Source: Paratinospora sagittata | Taxonomy: Eukaryota; Streptophyta; Magnoliopsida; Ranunculales; Menispermaceae | Assembly: GCA_035771175.1 (NCBI GenBank) | Contig: CM069610.1 | Coordinates: forward strand, 25,200,501 to 25,264,500 | DNA: 64,000 bases | Reading direction: 5' to 3' | Shown here: positions 1 to 11,854 of the stretch, in pieces | Layout: every line of letters begins with the position of its first letter | Position numbering within the stretch: position 1 is the first letter of the stretch | The notes under the pieces: model-generated | What the model was told of the DNA's origin: nothing | What the model saw: the letters and a program-made list of their open reading frames with translations, nothing else | Databases searched by the model: none | Translations under genes and position numbers: made by a program

Positions 1-253
1 TAACGAGAAAAATGTGGGCACTTCTGCCTGCTCGATTTTTCTCTTCATTACACAATTTCTCCAGGTTATCTTAATTGAAAGATTCTCCACTAACAACTAA
101 ATGACTCCCATTGTCTCGCACGCCCAAGACAACTTTAGATTAAACAATGTTTTGAATTCAAATCATTTTGTACTCTCTTGCTCTTTAACCCGCAACTTCT
201 AATTTTATAAAACACTCATTCTCTGATATTAAAAAATACAACACACACGAGTT
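1..253 (+). repeat. Partial monomer (A), back end only
   Basis: This is the final 253 bp of a family A monomer, starting at the TAACGAGAAAAATGTGGGC segment. The window begins inside the array. Confidence 0.95.
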
Positions 254-1435
254 TTGCAAGTTAGATTGAGCTTTCTATAGAGTTTTTTAAGAGAAGAAAG
301 TAATGATTCTTGCATTTCTCAAAACAAGCTTCGAATAGAATCAAAATTGCAATCTGTCTTGATGATAACGTCGTTGATCAGCAAGTTCTTCATTTTATCC
401 CTTTTGTGCTTAGATTTGCAGAGGCTATCCAATATTTTAAGTTGTAAGTATATGAAGTGGTCTCGATAAGATAACACAACAAAAAAGAACAAATCAATTG
501 TCTTGCATCAAGAACACATCAAACAATAGCTTTCCAAGTCTACAAAGATCAAGCTCGTAGAACGAAGACATAACTCATGCCTAATGCATTAGTTTGACCA
601 TTGTTGTGTAGGGTAACCTCTCGATCAATCTCAGCACAAAAACTCTGAAAATTGCAAAGTCTTCAAAATCACTTCGATATAGTATTTCATTTTGAAAAAA
701 TGTTTTCCGAAAGGTTTTAATCATAATTTTAATGAGTTTTGAATTATTTAAAAGTTTTTAATCTTATATCAAAATGTTTTGAGTTAATGGAATGGTTCTT
801 GAGTGTCAAAATATTAATTTTTAGAAAATAAGTCTATCCAACAGTTTGGCAAAATTTTCTTGAAGGCACTAGCGCACTATCAGTGTTCGTGGCACGTTGA
901 TAGGGTTCTAGAATAAAACATTTGTTTTTCTGGAATATTATCTATAGCGCGCTATCCCCTTTGATAACTCGGTATAAAGCTGTTGCCATGATCTTTCCAT
1001 TTTTAGTAAAATGGGCAATAGCGCGCTATAGGGCTAGATAACACGCTATCGGAAAGTCCGTAAAACTCGAGCTCTCGGGTTTGTGTATATCGACCTGCTA
1101 TAGCCTGTTATCTGTCAATTGAGAACATGATAAACAACACAACAACACGCTATTCACGTCTGGGAAAAAAATCTGATATTTCTAACGAGAAAAATGTGGG
1201 CACTTCTGCTTGCTCGATTTTTCTCTTCCTTACACCATTTCTCCAGGTTATCTTAATTGAAAGAATCTCTACTAACAACTAGATCATTCCCATTGTCTCG
1301 CACGCCCAAAACAACTATAGATTAAACAATGTTTTGAATTCAAATCATTTTGTACTCTCTTCCTCTTTAACCCGCAACTTCTAATTTTATAAAACACTCA
1401 TTCTCTGATATTAAAAAATACAACACATACGAGTT
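254..1435 (+). repeat. Monomer 1 (A, L variant, 1182 bp)
   Basis: This monomer carries the 25 bp segment (about 497-521) together with CTCGTAGAACG, AGCACAAAAACTCTG, TATCAAAATG, CTATCCAACAG and ATTATCTATAGC. It is the only L monomer whose front is also diverged (GCTATCCAATATTTT). Confidence 0.95.
485..521 (+). repeat. 25 bp indel segment in monomer 1 (retained)
   Basis: The copies AAGAACAAATCA (485-496) and AAGAACACATCA (510-521) lie 25 bp apart and bracket TTGTCTTGCATC. Most A monomers have a single copy of the 12 bp repeat and no TTGTCTTGCATC. Confidence 0.9.
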
Positions 1436-2598
1436 TTGCAAGTTAGATTGAGCTTTCTATAGAGCTTTTCAAGAGAAGAAAGTAATGATTCCTGCATTTG
1501 TCAAAACAAGCTTTGAATAGAATCAAAATTGCAATCTGTCTTGATGATAACGTCGTTGATCAGCAAGTTCTTCATTTTATCCCTTTTGTGCTTAGATTTG
1601 CAGAGGCTATGCATTGTTTTAAGTTGAAAATATATGAAGTGGACTCGGTAAGATAACACAACAAAAAAGAACACATCTAACAATAGCTTTCGAAGTCTAC
1701 AAAGATCAAGCTCGAATAACGAAGACATATCTCATGCCTAATGCATTAGTTTGATCTTTGGTGTGTAGGATAACCTCTCGATCAATCTCAGCACTAAAAC
1801 TCTGAAAATTGCAAAGTCTTCAAAATCACATCGATATAGTATTTCATTTGGAAAAAAATGTTTTCCGAAAGGTTTTAATCATAATTTCAATGAGTTTTGA
1901 ATTATTTAAAAGTTTTTATTCTTATATCAATATGTTTTGAGTTAATGGAATGGTTCTTGAGTGTCAAAATATTAATTTTTCAAAAATAAGTCTATCCAGC
2001 AGTTTGCCAAGATTTTCCTGAAGGCACTAGCGCACTATCAGTGTTCATAGCACGCTGATAGGGTTCTATAATAAAACATTTGTTTTTCTGGAATATTGTC
2101 TATAGCGCGCTATCCCCTTTGATAACTCGCTATAAAGCTGTTGCCGTGATCTTTCCATTTTTAGTAAAATGGGCAATAGCGCGCTATAGGCCTCGATAAC
2201 ACGCTATCGGAAAGTCCGTAAAACTCGACCACTCGGGTTTGGGTATATCGACCAGCTATAGCCTGCTATCTGTCAATTGAGAACATGATACACAACCCAA
2301 CAGCACGCTATTCACGTCTGGGAAAAAAATCTGATATTTCTAACGAGAAAAAAATGTGGGCACTTCTGCCTGCTCGATTTTTCTCTTCCTTACACAATTT
2401 CTCCAGGTTATCTTAATTGAAAGATTCTCTACTAACAACTAAATGATTCCCATTGTCTCGCACGCCCAAAACAGCTTTAGATTAAACAATGTTTTGAATT
2501 CAAATCATTTTCTACTCTCTTGCCCTTTAACCCGCCGCAACTTCTAATTTTATAAAACACTCATTCTCTGATATCAAAAAATAAAACACACACGAGTT
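1436..2598 (+). repeat. Monomer 2 (A, 1163 bp)
   Basis: This is a diverged A monomer with 6 extra bases, including CCCGCCGCAAC (+3) near 2533 and a longer A run in GAGAAAAAAATG near 2345. It shares GGCTATGCATTG with monomer 3. Both copies of the 12 bp palindrome ATAGCGCGCTAT are intact. Confidence 0.95.
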
Positions 2599-3756
2599 TT
2601 GCAAGTTAGATTGAGCTTTCTATAGAGTTTCTCAAGAGAAGAAAGTAATGATTCTTGCATTTGTCAAAACAAGCTTCGAATAGAATCAAAATTGCAATCT
2701 GTCTTGATGATAACGTCGTTGATCAGCAAGTTCTTCATTTTATCCCTTTTGTGCTTAGATTTGCAGAGGCTATGCATTGTTTTCAGTTGTAAATATATGA
2801 AGTGGTCTCGGTAAGATAACACAACGAAAAAGAACACATCAAACAATAGCTTTCGAAGTCTACAAAGATCAAGCTCGAAGAACGAAGGCATATCTCATGC
2901 GTAATGCATTAGTTTGATCTTTGGTGTGCAGGATAACCTCTCGATCAATCTCAGCACTAAAACTCTGAAAATTGCAAAGTCTTCAAAATCACTTCGATAT
3001 AGTATTTCATATGGAAAAAAATGTTTTCCGAAAGGTTTTAATCATAATTTCAATGAGTTTTGAATTATTTAAAAGTTTTTAATCTTATATCAATATGTTT
3101 TGAGTTAATGGAATGGTTCTTAAGTGTCAAAATATTAATTTTTCAAAAATAAGTCTATCCAGCAGTTTGCCAAAATTTTCCTGAAGGCACTAGCGCACTA
3201 TCAGTGTTCATAGCACGCTGATAGGGTTCGATAATAAAACATTTGTTTTTCTGGAATATTGTCTATAGCACGGTATACCCTTTGATAACTCGCTATAAAG
3301 CTGTTGCCGTGATCTTTCCATTTTTAGTAAAATGGGCAATAGCGATCTATAGGCCTCGATAACACGCTATCGGAAAGTCCGTAAAACGCGAGCTCTCGGG
3401 TTTGTGTATATCGACCTGCTATAGCCTGCTATCTGTCAATTGAGAACATGATACACAACCCAACAGCACGCTATTCACGTATGGGAAAAAAATCTGATAT
3501 TTATAACGAGAAAAATGTGGGCACTTCTGCTTGCTCGATTTTTCTCTTCCTTACACAATTTCTCCAGGTTATCTTAATTGAAATATTCTGTACTAACACC
3601 TAGATGATTCCAATTGTCTCGCACGCCCAAAACAACTTTAGACTAAACAATGTTTAGAATTCAAATCACTTTGTACTCTCTTGCTCTTTAACCCGCAACT
3701 TCTAATTTTATAAAACACTCATTCTCTGATATTAAAAAATACAACACACACGAGTT
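2599..3756 (+). repeat. Monomer 3 (A, 1158 bp)
   Basis: This monomer shares GGCTATGCATTG with monomer 2. Both palindromes are mutated, to TATAGCACGGTATACC near 3263 and AATAGCGATCTATAGG near 3339. Confidence 0.95.
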
Positions 3757-4149
3757 TTGCAAGTTAGATTGAGCATTCTAGAGAGTTTTTCAAGAGAAGA
3801 AAGTAATGATTCTTGCATTTGTCAAAACAAGCTTCGAATAGAATTAAAATTGCAATTTGTCTTGATGATAACGTCGTTGATCAGCAAGTTCTTCATTTTA
3901 TCCCTTTTGTTATTAGATTTGCAGAGGCTATCCATTGTTTTAAGTTGTAAGTATATGAAGTGGTGTCGGTAAGATAACACAACAAAAAAGAACACATCAA
4001 ACAATAGCTTTCGAAGTCTACAAAGATCAAGCTCGAAGAACGAAGACATATCTCATGCCTAATGCATTAGTTTGATCTTTGGTGTGTAGGGCAACCTCTC
4101 GATCAATCTCAGCACTAAAACTTTGGAAATTGCATAGTCTTCAAAATCA

Positions 4150-4325
4150 ATTCGATATAGTATTTTATTTTGAAAAAATGTTTTTCGGAAGGTTTTAATC
4201 ATAATTTCAATGAGTTTTGAATTATTTAAAAGTTTTTAATCTTTTATCAATATGTTTTGAGTTAATGGAATGGTTCTTGAGTGTCAAAATATTAATTTTT
4301 CAAAAATAAGTCTATCCAGCAGTTT
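4150..4325. other. AT-rich, A/T-tract segment (reference copy)
   Basis: This stretch, present in all complete monomers, is dominated by runs such as GAAAAAATG, TTTTAATCATAATTTC, TTATTTAAAAGTTTTTAATC and AATATTAATTTTTCAAAAAT. Closely spaced A and T tracts of this kind can favour intrinsic curvature, but curvature was not computed. It holds no open frame of note and is mostly missing from hybrid monomer 32. Confidence 0.55.
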
Positions 4326-4347
4326 GCCAAAATTTTCCTGAAGGCAC

Positions 4348-4632
4348 TAGCGCACTATCAGTGTTCATAGCACGCTGATAGGGTTCTATAATAAAACATT
4401 TTTTTTTCTGGAATATTGTCTATAGCGCGCTATCCTCTTTGATAACTCGCTATAAGTCTGTTGAAGTGATCTTTCCATTTTTAGTAAAATGGGCAATAGC
4501 GCGCTATAGGCCTCGATAACACGCTATCTGAAAGTCCGTAAAACTCGAGCTCTCGGGTTTGTGTATATCGACCTGCTATAGCCTGCTATCTGTCAATTGA
4601 GAACATGATACACAACCCAACAGCACGCTATT
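4348..4632. repeat. Palindrome-like motif cluster, family A reference
   Basis: Eight relatives of ATAGCGCGCTAT lie within 285 bp: about 4348 (TAGCGCACTAT), 4367 (ATAGCACGCTGATA), 4422 (perfect), 4441 (GATAACTCGCTATA), 4496 (perfect), 4515 (GATAACACGCTAT), 4574 (TGCTATAGCCTGCTAT) and 4621 (CAGCACGCTATT). The two perfect palindromes start 74 bp apart. The cluster recurs in every monomer and is the CpG-richest part. It may be a degenerate ancestral sub-repeat or a protein-binding array; the sequence alone does not decide. Confidence 0.75.
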
Positions 4633-4913
4633 CACGTCTGGGAAAAAAATCTGATATTTCTAACGAGAAAAATGTGGGCACTTCTGCTTGCTCGATTTTT
4701 CTCTTCCTTACACAATTTCTCCAGGTTATCTTAATTGAAATATTCTCTACTAACACCTAGATGATTCCCATTGTCTCGCACGCCCAAAACAACTTTACAT
4801 TAAACAATGTTTTGAATTCAAATAATTTTGTACTCTCTTGCGCCTTAACCCGCAACCTTTAATTTTATAAAACACTCATTCTCTGATATTAAAAAACACA
4901 ACACACACGAGTT

Positions 4914-6068
4914 TTGCAAGTTAGATTGAGCTTTCTAAAGAGTTTTTCAAGAGAAGAAAGTAATGATTCTTGCATTTGTCAAAACAAGCTTCGAATAGAA
5001 TCAAAATTGCAATCTGTCTTGATGATAACGTCGTTGATCAGGAAGTTCTTCATTTTATCCCTTTTGTGCTTAGATTTGCAGAGGCTATCGATTGTTTTAA
5101 GTTGTAAGTATATGAAGTGGTCTCGGTAAGATAACACAACAAAAAACAACACATCAAACAACAGCTTTCGAAGTCTACAAAGATCAAGCTCGAAGAAAGA
5201 AGACATATCTCATGCCTAATGCATTAGTTTGATCTTTGGTGTGTAGGGTAACTTCTCGATCAATCTCAGCACTAAAACTCTGAAAATTGCAAAGTCTTCA
5301 AAATCACTTCGATATAGTATTTCATTTTGAAAAAATGTTTTCCGAAAGGTTTTAATCATAATTTCAATGAGTTTTGAATTATTTAAAAGTTTTTAATCTT
5401 ATATCAATATGTTTTGAGTTAATGGAATGGTTCTTGAGTGTCAAAATATTAATTTTTCAAAAATAAGTCTATCCAGCAGTTTGCGAAAATTTTCCTGAAG
5501 GCACTAGCGCACTATCAGTGTTCAAAGCACGCTGATAGGGTTCTATAATAAAACATTTGTTTTTCTGGAATATTGTCTATAGCGCGCTATCCCCTTTGAT
5601 AACTCGCTATAAAGCTGTTGCCGTGATCTTTCCATTTTTAGTAAAATGGGCAATTGCGCTGTAGGCCTCGATAACACGCTATCGGAAAGTCCGTAAAACT
5701 CGAGCTCTTGGGTTTGTGTATATCGACCTGCTATAGCCTCCTATTTGTCAATTGAGAACATGATACACAACCCAACAGCACGCTATTCACATCTTGGAAA
5801 AAAATCTGATATTTATAACGAGAAAAATGTGGGCACTTATGCTTGCTCGATTTTTCTCTTCCTTACACAATTTCTCCTGGTTATCTTTATTGAAATATTC
5901 TCTACTAACACCTAGATGATTCCCATTATCTCGCACGCCCAAAACAACTTTAGATTAAACAATGTTTTGAATTCAAATAATTTTGTACTCTCTTGCTCTT
6001 TAACCCGCAACCTTTAATTTTATAAAACACTCATTCTCTGATATTAAAAACCACAACACACACGAGTT
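4914..6068 (+). repeat. Monomer 5 (A, R variant, 1155 bp)
   Basis: The monomer carries the R marker GATCAGGAAGTTC. Loss of bases in the second palindrome gives CAATTGCGCTGTAGG near 5651. It shares GCTATCGATTG with monomers 9 and 23. Confidence 0.95.
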
Positions 6069-7224
6069 TTGCAAGTTAGATTGAGCTTTCTAAAGAGTTT
6101 TTCAAGAGAATAAAGTAATGATTCTTGCATTTGTCAAAACAAGCTTCGAATAGAATCAAAATTGCTATCTGTCTTGATGATACGTCGTTGATCAGCAAGT
6201 TCTTCATTTTATCCCTTTTGTGCTTAGATTTGCAGAGGCTATCCATTGTTTTAAGTTGTAAGTATATGAAGTGGTTTCGGTAAAAGAACACAACGAAAAA
6301 GAACACATCAAACAATAGCTTTCGAAGTCTACAAAGATCAAGCTCGAAGAACGAAGACATATCTCATGCCAAATGCATTAGTTTGATGTTCGGTGTGTAG
6401 GGTAACCTCTCGATCAATCTCAGCACTAAAACTCTGAAAATTGTAAAGTCTTCAAAATCACTTCGATATAGTATTTCATTTTGAAAAACTGTTTTCCGAA
6501 AGGTTTTAATCATAATTTCAATGAGTTTTGAATTATTTAAAAATTTTCAATTTTATATCAATATGTTTTGAGTTAATGGAATGGTTCTTGAGTGTCAAAA
6601 TATTAATTTTTCAAAAATAAGTCTATCCAGCAGTTTGCGAAAATTTTCCTGAAGGCACTAGCGCACTATCAGTGTTCATAGCACGCTGATAGGGTTCTAT
6701 AATAAAACATTTCTTTTTCTGGAATATTGTCTATAGCGCGCTATCCTCTTTGATAACTCGCTATAAGTCTGTTGAAGTGATCTTTCCATTTTTAGTAAAA
6801 TGGGCAATAGCGCGCTATAGGCCTCGATAACACGCTATCGGAAAGTCCGTAAAACTCGAGCTCTCGGGTTTGTGTATATCGACCTGCTATAGCCTGCTAT
6901 CTGTCAATTGAGAACATGATACACAACCCAACAGCACGCTATTCACGTCTGGGAAAAAAATCTGATATTTCTAACGAGAAAAATGTGGGCACTTCTGCTT
7001 GCTCGATTTTTCTCTTCCTTACACAATTTCTCCAGGTTATCTTAATTGAAATATTCTCTACTAACACCTAGATGATTCCCATTGTCTCGCACGCCCAAAA
7101 CAACTTTACATTAAACAATGTTTTGAATTCAAATAATTTTGTACTCTCTTGCTCTTTAACCCGCAACCTTTAATTTTATAAAACACTCATTCTCTGATAT
7201 TAAAAAACACAACACACACGAGTT
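6069..7224 (+). repeat. Monomer 6 (A, S variant, 1156 bp)
   Basis: This S monomer has a 1 bp deletion (GATGATACGTC near 6176) that shifts the frame of the short minus-strand open frame. It shares GGTTTCGGTAAAAGA, TTTGATGTTCGGTG and AAAATTGTAAAG with monomer 12. Confidence 0.95.
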
Positions 7225-8381
7225 TTGCAAGTTAGATTGAGCTTTCTAAAGAGTTTTTCAAGAGAAGAAAGTAATGATTCTTGCATTTGTCAAAACAAGC
7301 TTCAAATAGAATCAAAATTGCAATCTGTCTTGATGATAACGTCGTTGATCAGGAAGTTCTTCATTTTATCCCTTTTGTGCTTAGATTTACAGAGGCTATC
7401 CATTGTTTTAAGTTGTAAGTATATGAAGTGGTCTCGGTAAGATAACACAACAAAAAACAACACATCAAACAATAGCTTTCGAAGTCTACAAAGATCAAGC
7501 TCGAAGAAAGAAGACATATCTCATGCCTTATGAATTAGTTTGTTCTTTGGTGTGTAGGGTAACTTCTCGATCAATCTCAGCACTAAAACTCTGAAAATTG
7601 CAAAGTCTTCAAAATCACTTCGATGTAGTATCTCATTTTGAAAAAATGTTTTCCGAAAGGTTTTAATCATAATTTCAATGAGTTTTGAATTATTTAAAAG
7701 TTTTTAATCTTATATCAATATGTTTTGAGTTAATGGAATGGTTCTTGAGTGTCAAAATATTAATTTTTCAAAAATAAGTCTATCCAGCAGTTTGCGAAAA
7801 TTTTCCTGAAGGCACTAGCGCACTATCAGTGTTCAAAGCACGCTGATAGGGTCCTATAATAAAACATTTGTTTTTCTGGAATATTGTCTATAGCGCGCTA
7901 TCCCCTTTGATAACTTGCTATAAAGCTGTTCCCGTGATCTTTCCATTTTTAGTAAAATGGGCAATTGCGCGCTATAGGCCTCGATAACACGCTATCGGAA
8001 AGTCCGTAAAACTCGAGCTCTCGGGTTTATGTATATCGACCTGCTATAGGCTCCTATCTGTCAATTGAGAACATGATACACAACCCAACAACACGCTATT
8101 CGCATCTTGGAAAAAAATCTGATATTTATAACGAGAAAAATGTGGGCACTTCTGCTTGCTCGATTTTTCTCTTCCTTACACAATTTCTCCTGGTTATCTT
8201 AATTGAAATATTCTCTACTAATACCTAGATGATTCCCATTGTCTCGCACGCCCAAAACAACTTTAGATTAAACAATGTTTTGAATTCAAATAATTTTGTA
8301 CTCTCTTGCTCTTTAACCCGCAACCTTTAATTTTATAAAACACTCATTCTCTGATATTAAAAACCACAACACACACGAGTT
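7225..8381 (+). repeat. Monomer 7 (A, R variant, 1157 bp)
   Basis: This R monomer has private changes ATGCCTTATGAATTAG near 7524 and GGGTCCTATAAT near 7850. It forms an R-S pair with monomer 8, as monomers 5 and 6 do. Confidence 0.95.
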
Positions 8382-9538
8382 TTGCAAGTTAGATTGAGCT
8401 TTCTAAAGAGTTTTTCAAGAGAATAAAGTAATGATTCTTGCATTTGTCAAAACAAGCTTCGAATAGAATCAAAATTGCTATCTGTCTTGATGATAACGTC
8501 GTTGATCAGCAAGTTCTTCATTTTATCCCTTTTGTGCTTAGATTTGCAGAGGCTATCCATTGTTTTAAGTTGTAAGTATATGAAGTGGTCTCGGTAAGAG
8601 AACACAACGAAAAAGAACACATCAAACAATAGCTTTCGAAGTCTACAAAGATCAAGCTCGAAGAACGAAGACATATCTCATGCCAAATGCATTAGTTTGA
8701 TCTTCGGTGTGTAGGGTAACTTCTCGATCAATCTCAGCACTAAAACTCTGAAAATTGCAAAGTCTTCAAAATCACTTCGATGTAGTATCTCATTTTGAAA
8801 AAATGTTTTCCGAAAGGTTTTAATCATAATTTCAATGAGTTTTGAATTATTTAAAAGTTTTTAATCTTATATCAATATGTTTTGAGTTAATGGAATGGTT
8901 CTTGAGTGTCAAAATATTTATTTTTCAAAAATAAGTCTATCCAGCAGTTTGCGAAAATTTTCCTGAAGGCACTAGCGCACTATCAGTGTTCATAGGACGC
9001 TGATAGGGTTCTATAATAAAACATTTCTTTTTCTGGAATATTGTCTATAGCGCGCTATCCTCTTTGATAACTCGCTATAAGTCTGTTGAAGTGATCTTCC
9101 CATTTTTAGTAAAATGGGCAATAGCGCGCTATAGGCCTCGATAACACGCTATCGGAAAGTCCGTAAAACTCGAGCTCTCGGGTTTGTGTATATCGACCTG
9201 CTATAGCCTGTTATCTGTCAATTGAGAACATGATACACAACCCAACAGCACGCTATTCACGTATGGAAAAAAAATCTGATATTTCTAACGAGAAAAATGT
9301 GGGCACTTCTGCTTGCTCGATTTTTCTCTTCCTTACACAATTTCTCCAGGTTATCTTAATTGAAATATTCTCTACTAACACCTAGATGATTCCCATTGTC
9401 TCGCACGCCCAAAACAACTTTACATTAAACAATGTTTTGAATTCAAATAATTTTGTACTCTCTTGCTCTTTAACCCGCAACCTTTAATTTTATAAAACAC
9501 TCATTCTCTGATATTAAAAAACACAACAAACACGAGTT
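8382..9538 (+). repeat. Monomer 8 (A, S variant, 1157 bp)
   Basis: This S monomer carries CGATGTAGTATCTC (near 8779), shared with monomer 7. It also has AAATATTTATTTTTC near 8913, a marker seen again in monomers 13, 22 and 28. Confidence 0.95.
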
Positions 9539-10697
9539 TTGCAAGTTAGATTGAGCTTTCTAAAGAGTTTTTCAAGAGAAGAAAGTAATGATTCTTGCAT
9601 TTGTCAAAACAAGCTTCGAATAGAATCAAAATTGCAATCTGTCTTGATGATAACGTCGTTGATCAGGAAGTTCTTCATTTTATCCCTTTTGTGCTTAGAT
9701 TTGCAGAGGCTATCGATTGTTTTAAGTTGTAAGTATATGAAGTGGTCTCGGTAAAATAACACAATAAAAAACAACACATCAAACAATAGCTTTCGAAGTC
9801 TACAAAGATCAACCTCGAAGAAAGAAGACATATCTCCTGCCTAATGCATTAGTTTGATCTTTGGTGTGTAGGGTAACTTCTCGATCAATCTCAGCACTAA
9901 AACTCTGAAAATTGCAAAGTCTTCAAAATCACTTCGATATAGTATTTCATTTTGAAAAAATGTTTTCCGAAAGGTTTTAATCATAATTTCAATGAGTTTT
10001 GAATTATTTAAAAGTTTTTAATCTTATATCAATATGTTTTGAGTTAATGGAATGGTTCTTGAGTGTCAAAATATTAATTTTTCAAAAATAAGTCTATCCA
10101 GCAGTTTGCGAAAATTTTCCTGAAGGCACTAGCGCACTATCAGTGTTCATAGCACGCTGATAGGGTTCTATAATAAAACATTTGTTTTTCTGGAATATTG
10201 TCTATAGCGCACTATCCTCTTTGATAACTCGCTATAAGTCTGTTGAAGTGATCTTCCCATTTTTAGTAAAAAATGGGCAATAGCGCGCTATAGGCCTCGA
10301 TAACACGCTATCGGAAAGTCCATAAAACTCGAGCTCTCGGGTTTGTGTATATCGACCTGTTATAGCCTGCTATCTGTCAATTGAGAACATGATACACAAC
10401 CCAACAGCACGCTATTCACGTCTGGGAAAAAAATCTGATATTTCTAACGAGAAAAATGTGGGCACTTCTGCTTGCTCGATTTTTCTCTTCCTTACACAAT
10501 TTCTCCAGGTTATCTTAATTGAAATATTCTCTACTAACACCTAGATGATTCCCATTGTCTCGCACGCCCAAAACAACTTTACATTAAACAATGTTTTGAA
10601 TTCAAATAATTTTGTACTCTCTTGCTCTTTAACCCGCAACCTTTAATTTTATAAAACACTCATTCTCTGATATTAAAAAACACAACACACACGAGTT
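9539..10697 (+). repeat. Monomer 9 (A, R variant, 1159 bp)
   Basis: This monomer shares GCTATCGATTG, ACACAATAAAAAAC, TATAGCGCACTATCC and CGACCTGTTATAG with monomer 23, 16198 bp downstream. Two extra A residues (AGTAAAAAATGGGC) lie near 10266. Confidence 0.95.
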
Positions 10698-11854
10698 TTG
10701 CAAGTTAGATTGAGCTTTCTAAAGAGTTTTCCAAGAGAAGAAAGTAATGATTCTTGCATTTGTCAAAACAAGCTTCGAATAGAATCAAAATTGCAATCTG
10801 TCTTGATGATAACGTCGTTGATCAGGAAGTTCTTCAGTTTATCCCTTTTGTGCTTAGATTTGCAGAGGCTATCCATTGTTTTAAGTTGTAAGTATATGAA
10901 GTGGTCTCGGTAAGATAACACAACAAAAAACAACACATCAAACAATAGCTTTCGAAGTCTACAAAGATCAAGCTCGAAGAAAGAAGACATATCTCATGCC
11001 TAATGCATTAGTTTGATCTTTGGTGTGTAGGGTAACTTCTCGATCAATCTCAGCACTAAAACTCTGAAAATTGCAAAGTCTTCAAAATCACTTCGATATA
11101 GTATTTCATTTTGAAAAAATGTTTCTCGAAAGGTTTTAATCATAATTTCAATGAGTTTTGAATTATTTAAAAGTTTTTAATCTTATATCAATATGTTCTG
11201 AGTTAATGGAATGGTTCTTGAGTGTCAAAATATTAATTTTTCAAAAATAAGTCTATCCAGCAGTTTGCGAAAATTTTCCTGAAGGCACTAGCGCACTATC
11301 AGTGTTCAAAGCACGCTGATAGGGTTCTATAATAAAACATTTGTTTTTCTGGAATATTGTCTATAGCGCGCTATCCCCTTTGATAACTCGCTATAAAGCT
11401 GTTCCCGTGATCTTTCCATTTTTAGTAAAATGGGCAATTGCGCGCTATAGGCCTCGATAACACGCTATCGGAAAGTCCGCAAAACTCGAGCTCTCGGGTT
11501 TGTGTATATCGACCTGCTATAGACTGCTATCTGTCAATTGAGAACATGATACACAACCCAACAACACGTTATTCACGTCTTGGAAAAAAATCTGATATTT
11601 CTAACGAGAAAAATGTGGGCACTTCTGCTTGCTCGATTTTTCTCTTCCTTACACAATTTCTCCAGGTTATCTTAATTGAAATATTCTCTACTAACACCTA
11701 GATGATTCCCATTGTCTCGCACGCCCAAAACAACTTTAGATTAAACAACGTTTAGAATTCAAATCACTTTGTACTCTCTTGCTCTTTAACCCGCAACTTC
11801 TAATTTTATAAAAGACTCATTCTCTGATATTAAAAAATACAACACACACGAGTT
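10698..11854 (+). repeat. Monomer 10 (A, R variant, 1157 bp)
   Basis: This monomer shares TTCTTCAGTTTATCC and TATGTTCTGAGTT with monomer 24, 16196 bp downstream. Confidence 0.95.

Larger units (their letters stand above)
3757..4913 (+). repeat. Monomer 4 (A, 1157 bp), reference copy for family A
   Basis: This standard-length monomer has both perfect 12 bp palindromes, at 4422-4433 and 4496-4507. A private change, TTTTGTTATTAGATTT, lies near 3905. It is used here as the reference for sub-monomer features. Confidence 0.95.
4914..9538 (+). repeat. Higher-order repeat: two R-S dimers, about 2.31 kb
   Basis: Monomers 5-6 and 7-8 alternate R and S variants at an offset of 2311-2313 bp. The match is looser than in the H-S dimers, with private indels in monomers 5 and 6. 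Confidence 0.75.

Noticed and set aside
3940..3960. Splice-donor-like GTAAGTAT after the short plus-strand frame
   Set aside because: The match is only a short consensus. No matching acceptor plus coding exon could be supported, and the motif is altered in several copies.
3757..4049. Annotating the recurring 66-75 codon open frames as genes
   Set aside because: They are short, use TTG as the opening codon on the + strand, overlap each other in antisense, are broken or shifted by indels in several copies, and resemble no known protein family. Their conservation is no more than that of the rest of the monomer by eye.
4150..4632. CENP-B box or other known centromere motif
   Set aside because: I looked for the TTCG...CGGG pattern and did not find a convincing match. 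The palindromic motif is different, so a centromeric role cannot be claimed from sequence.
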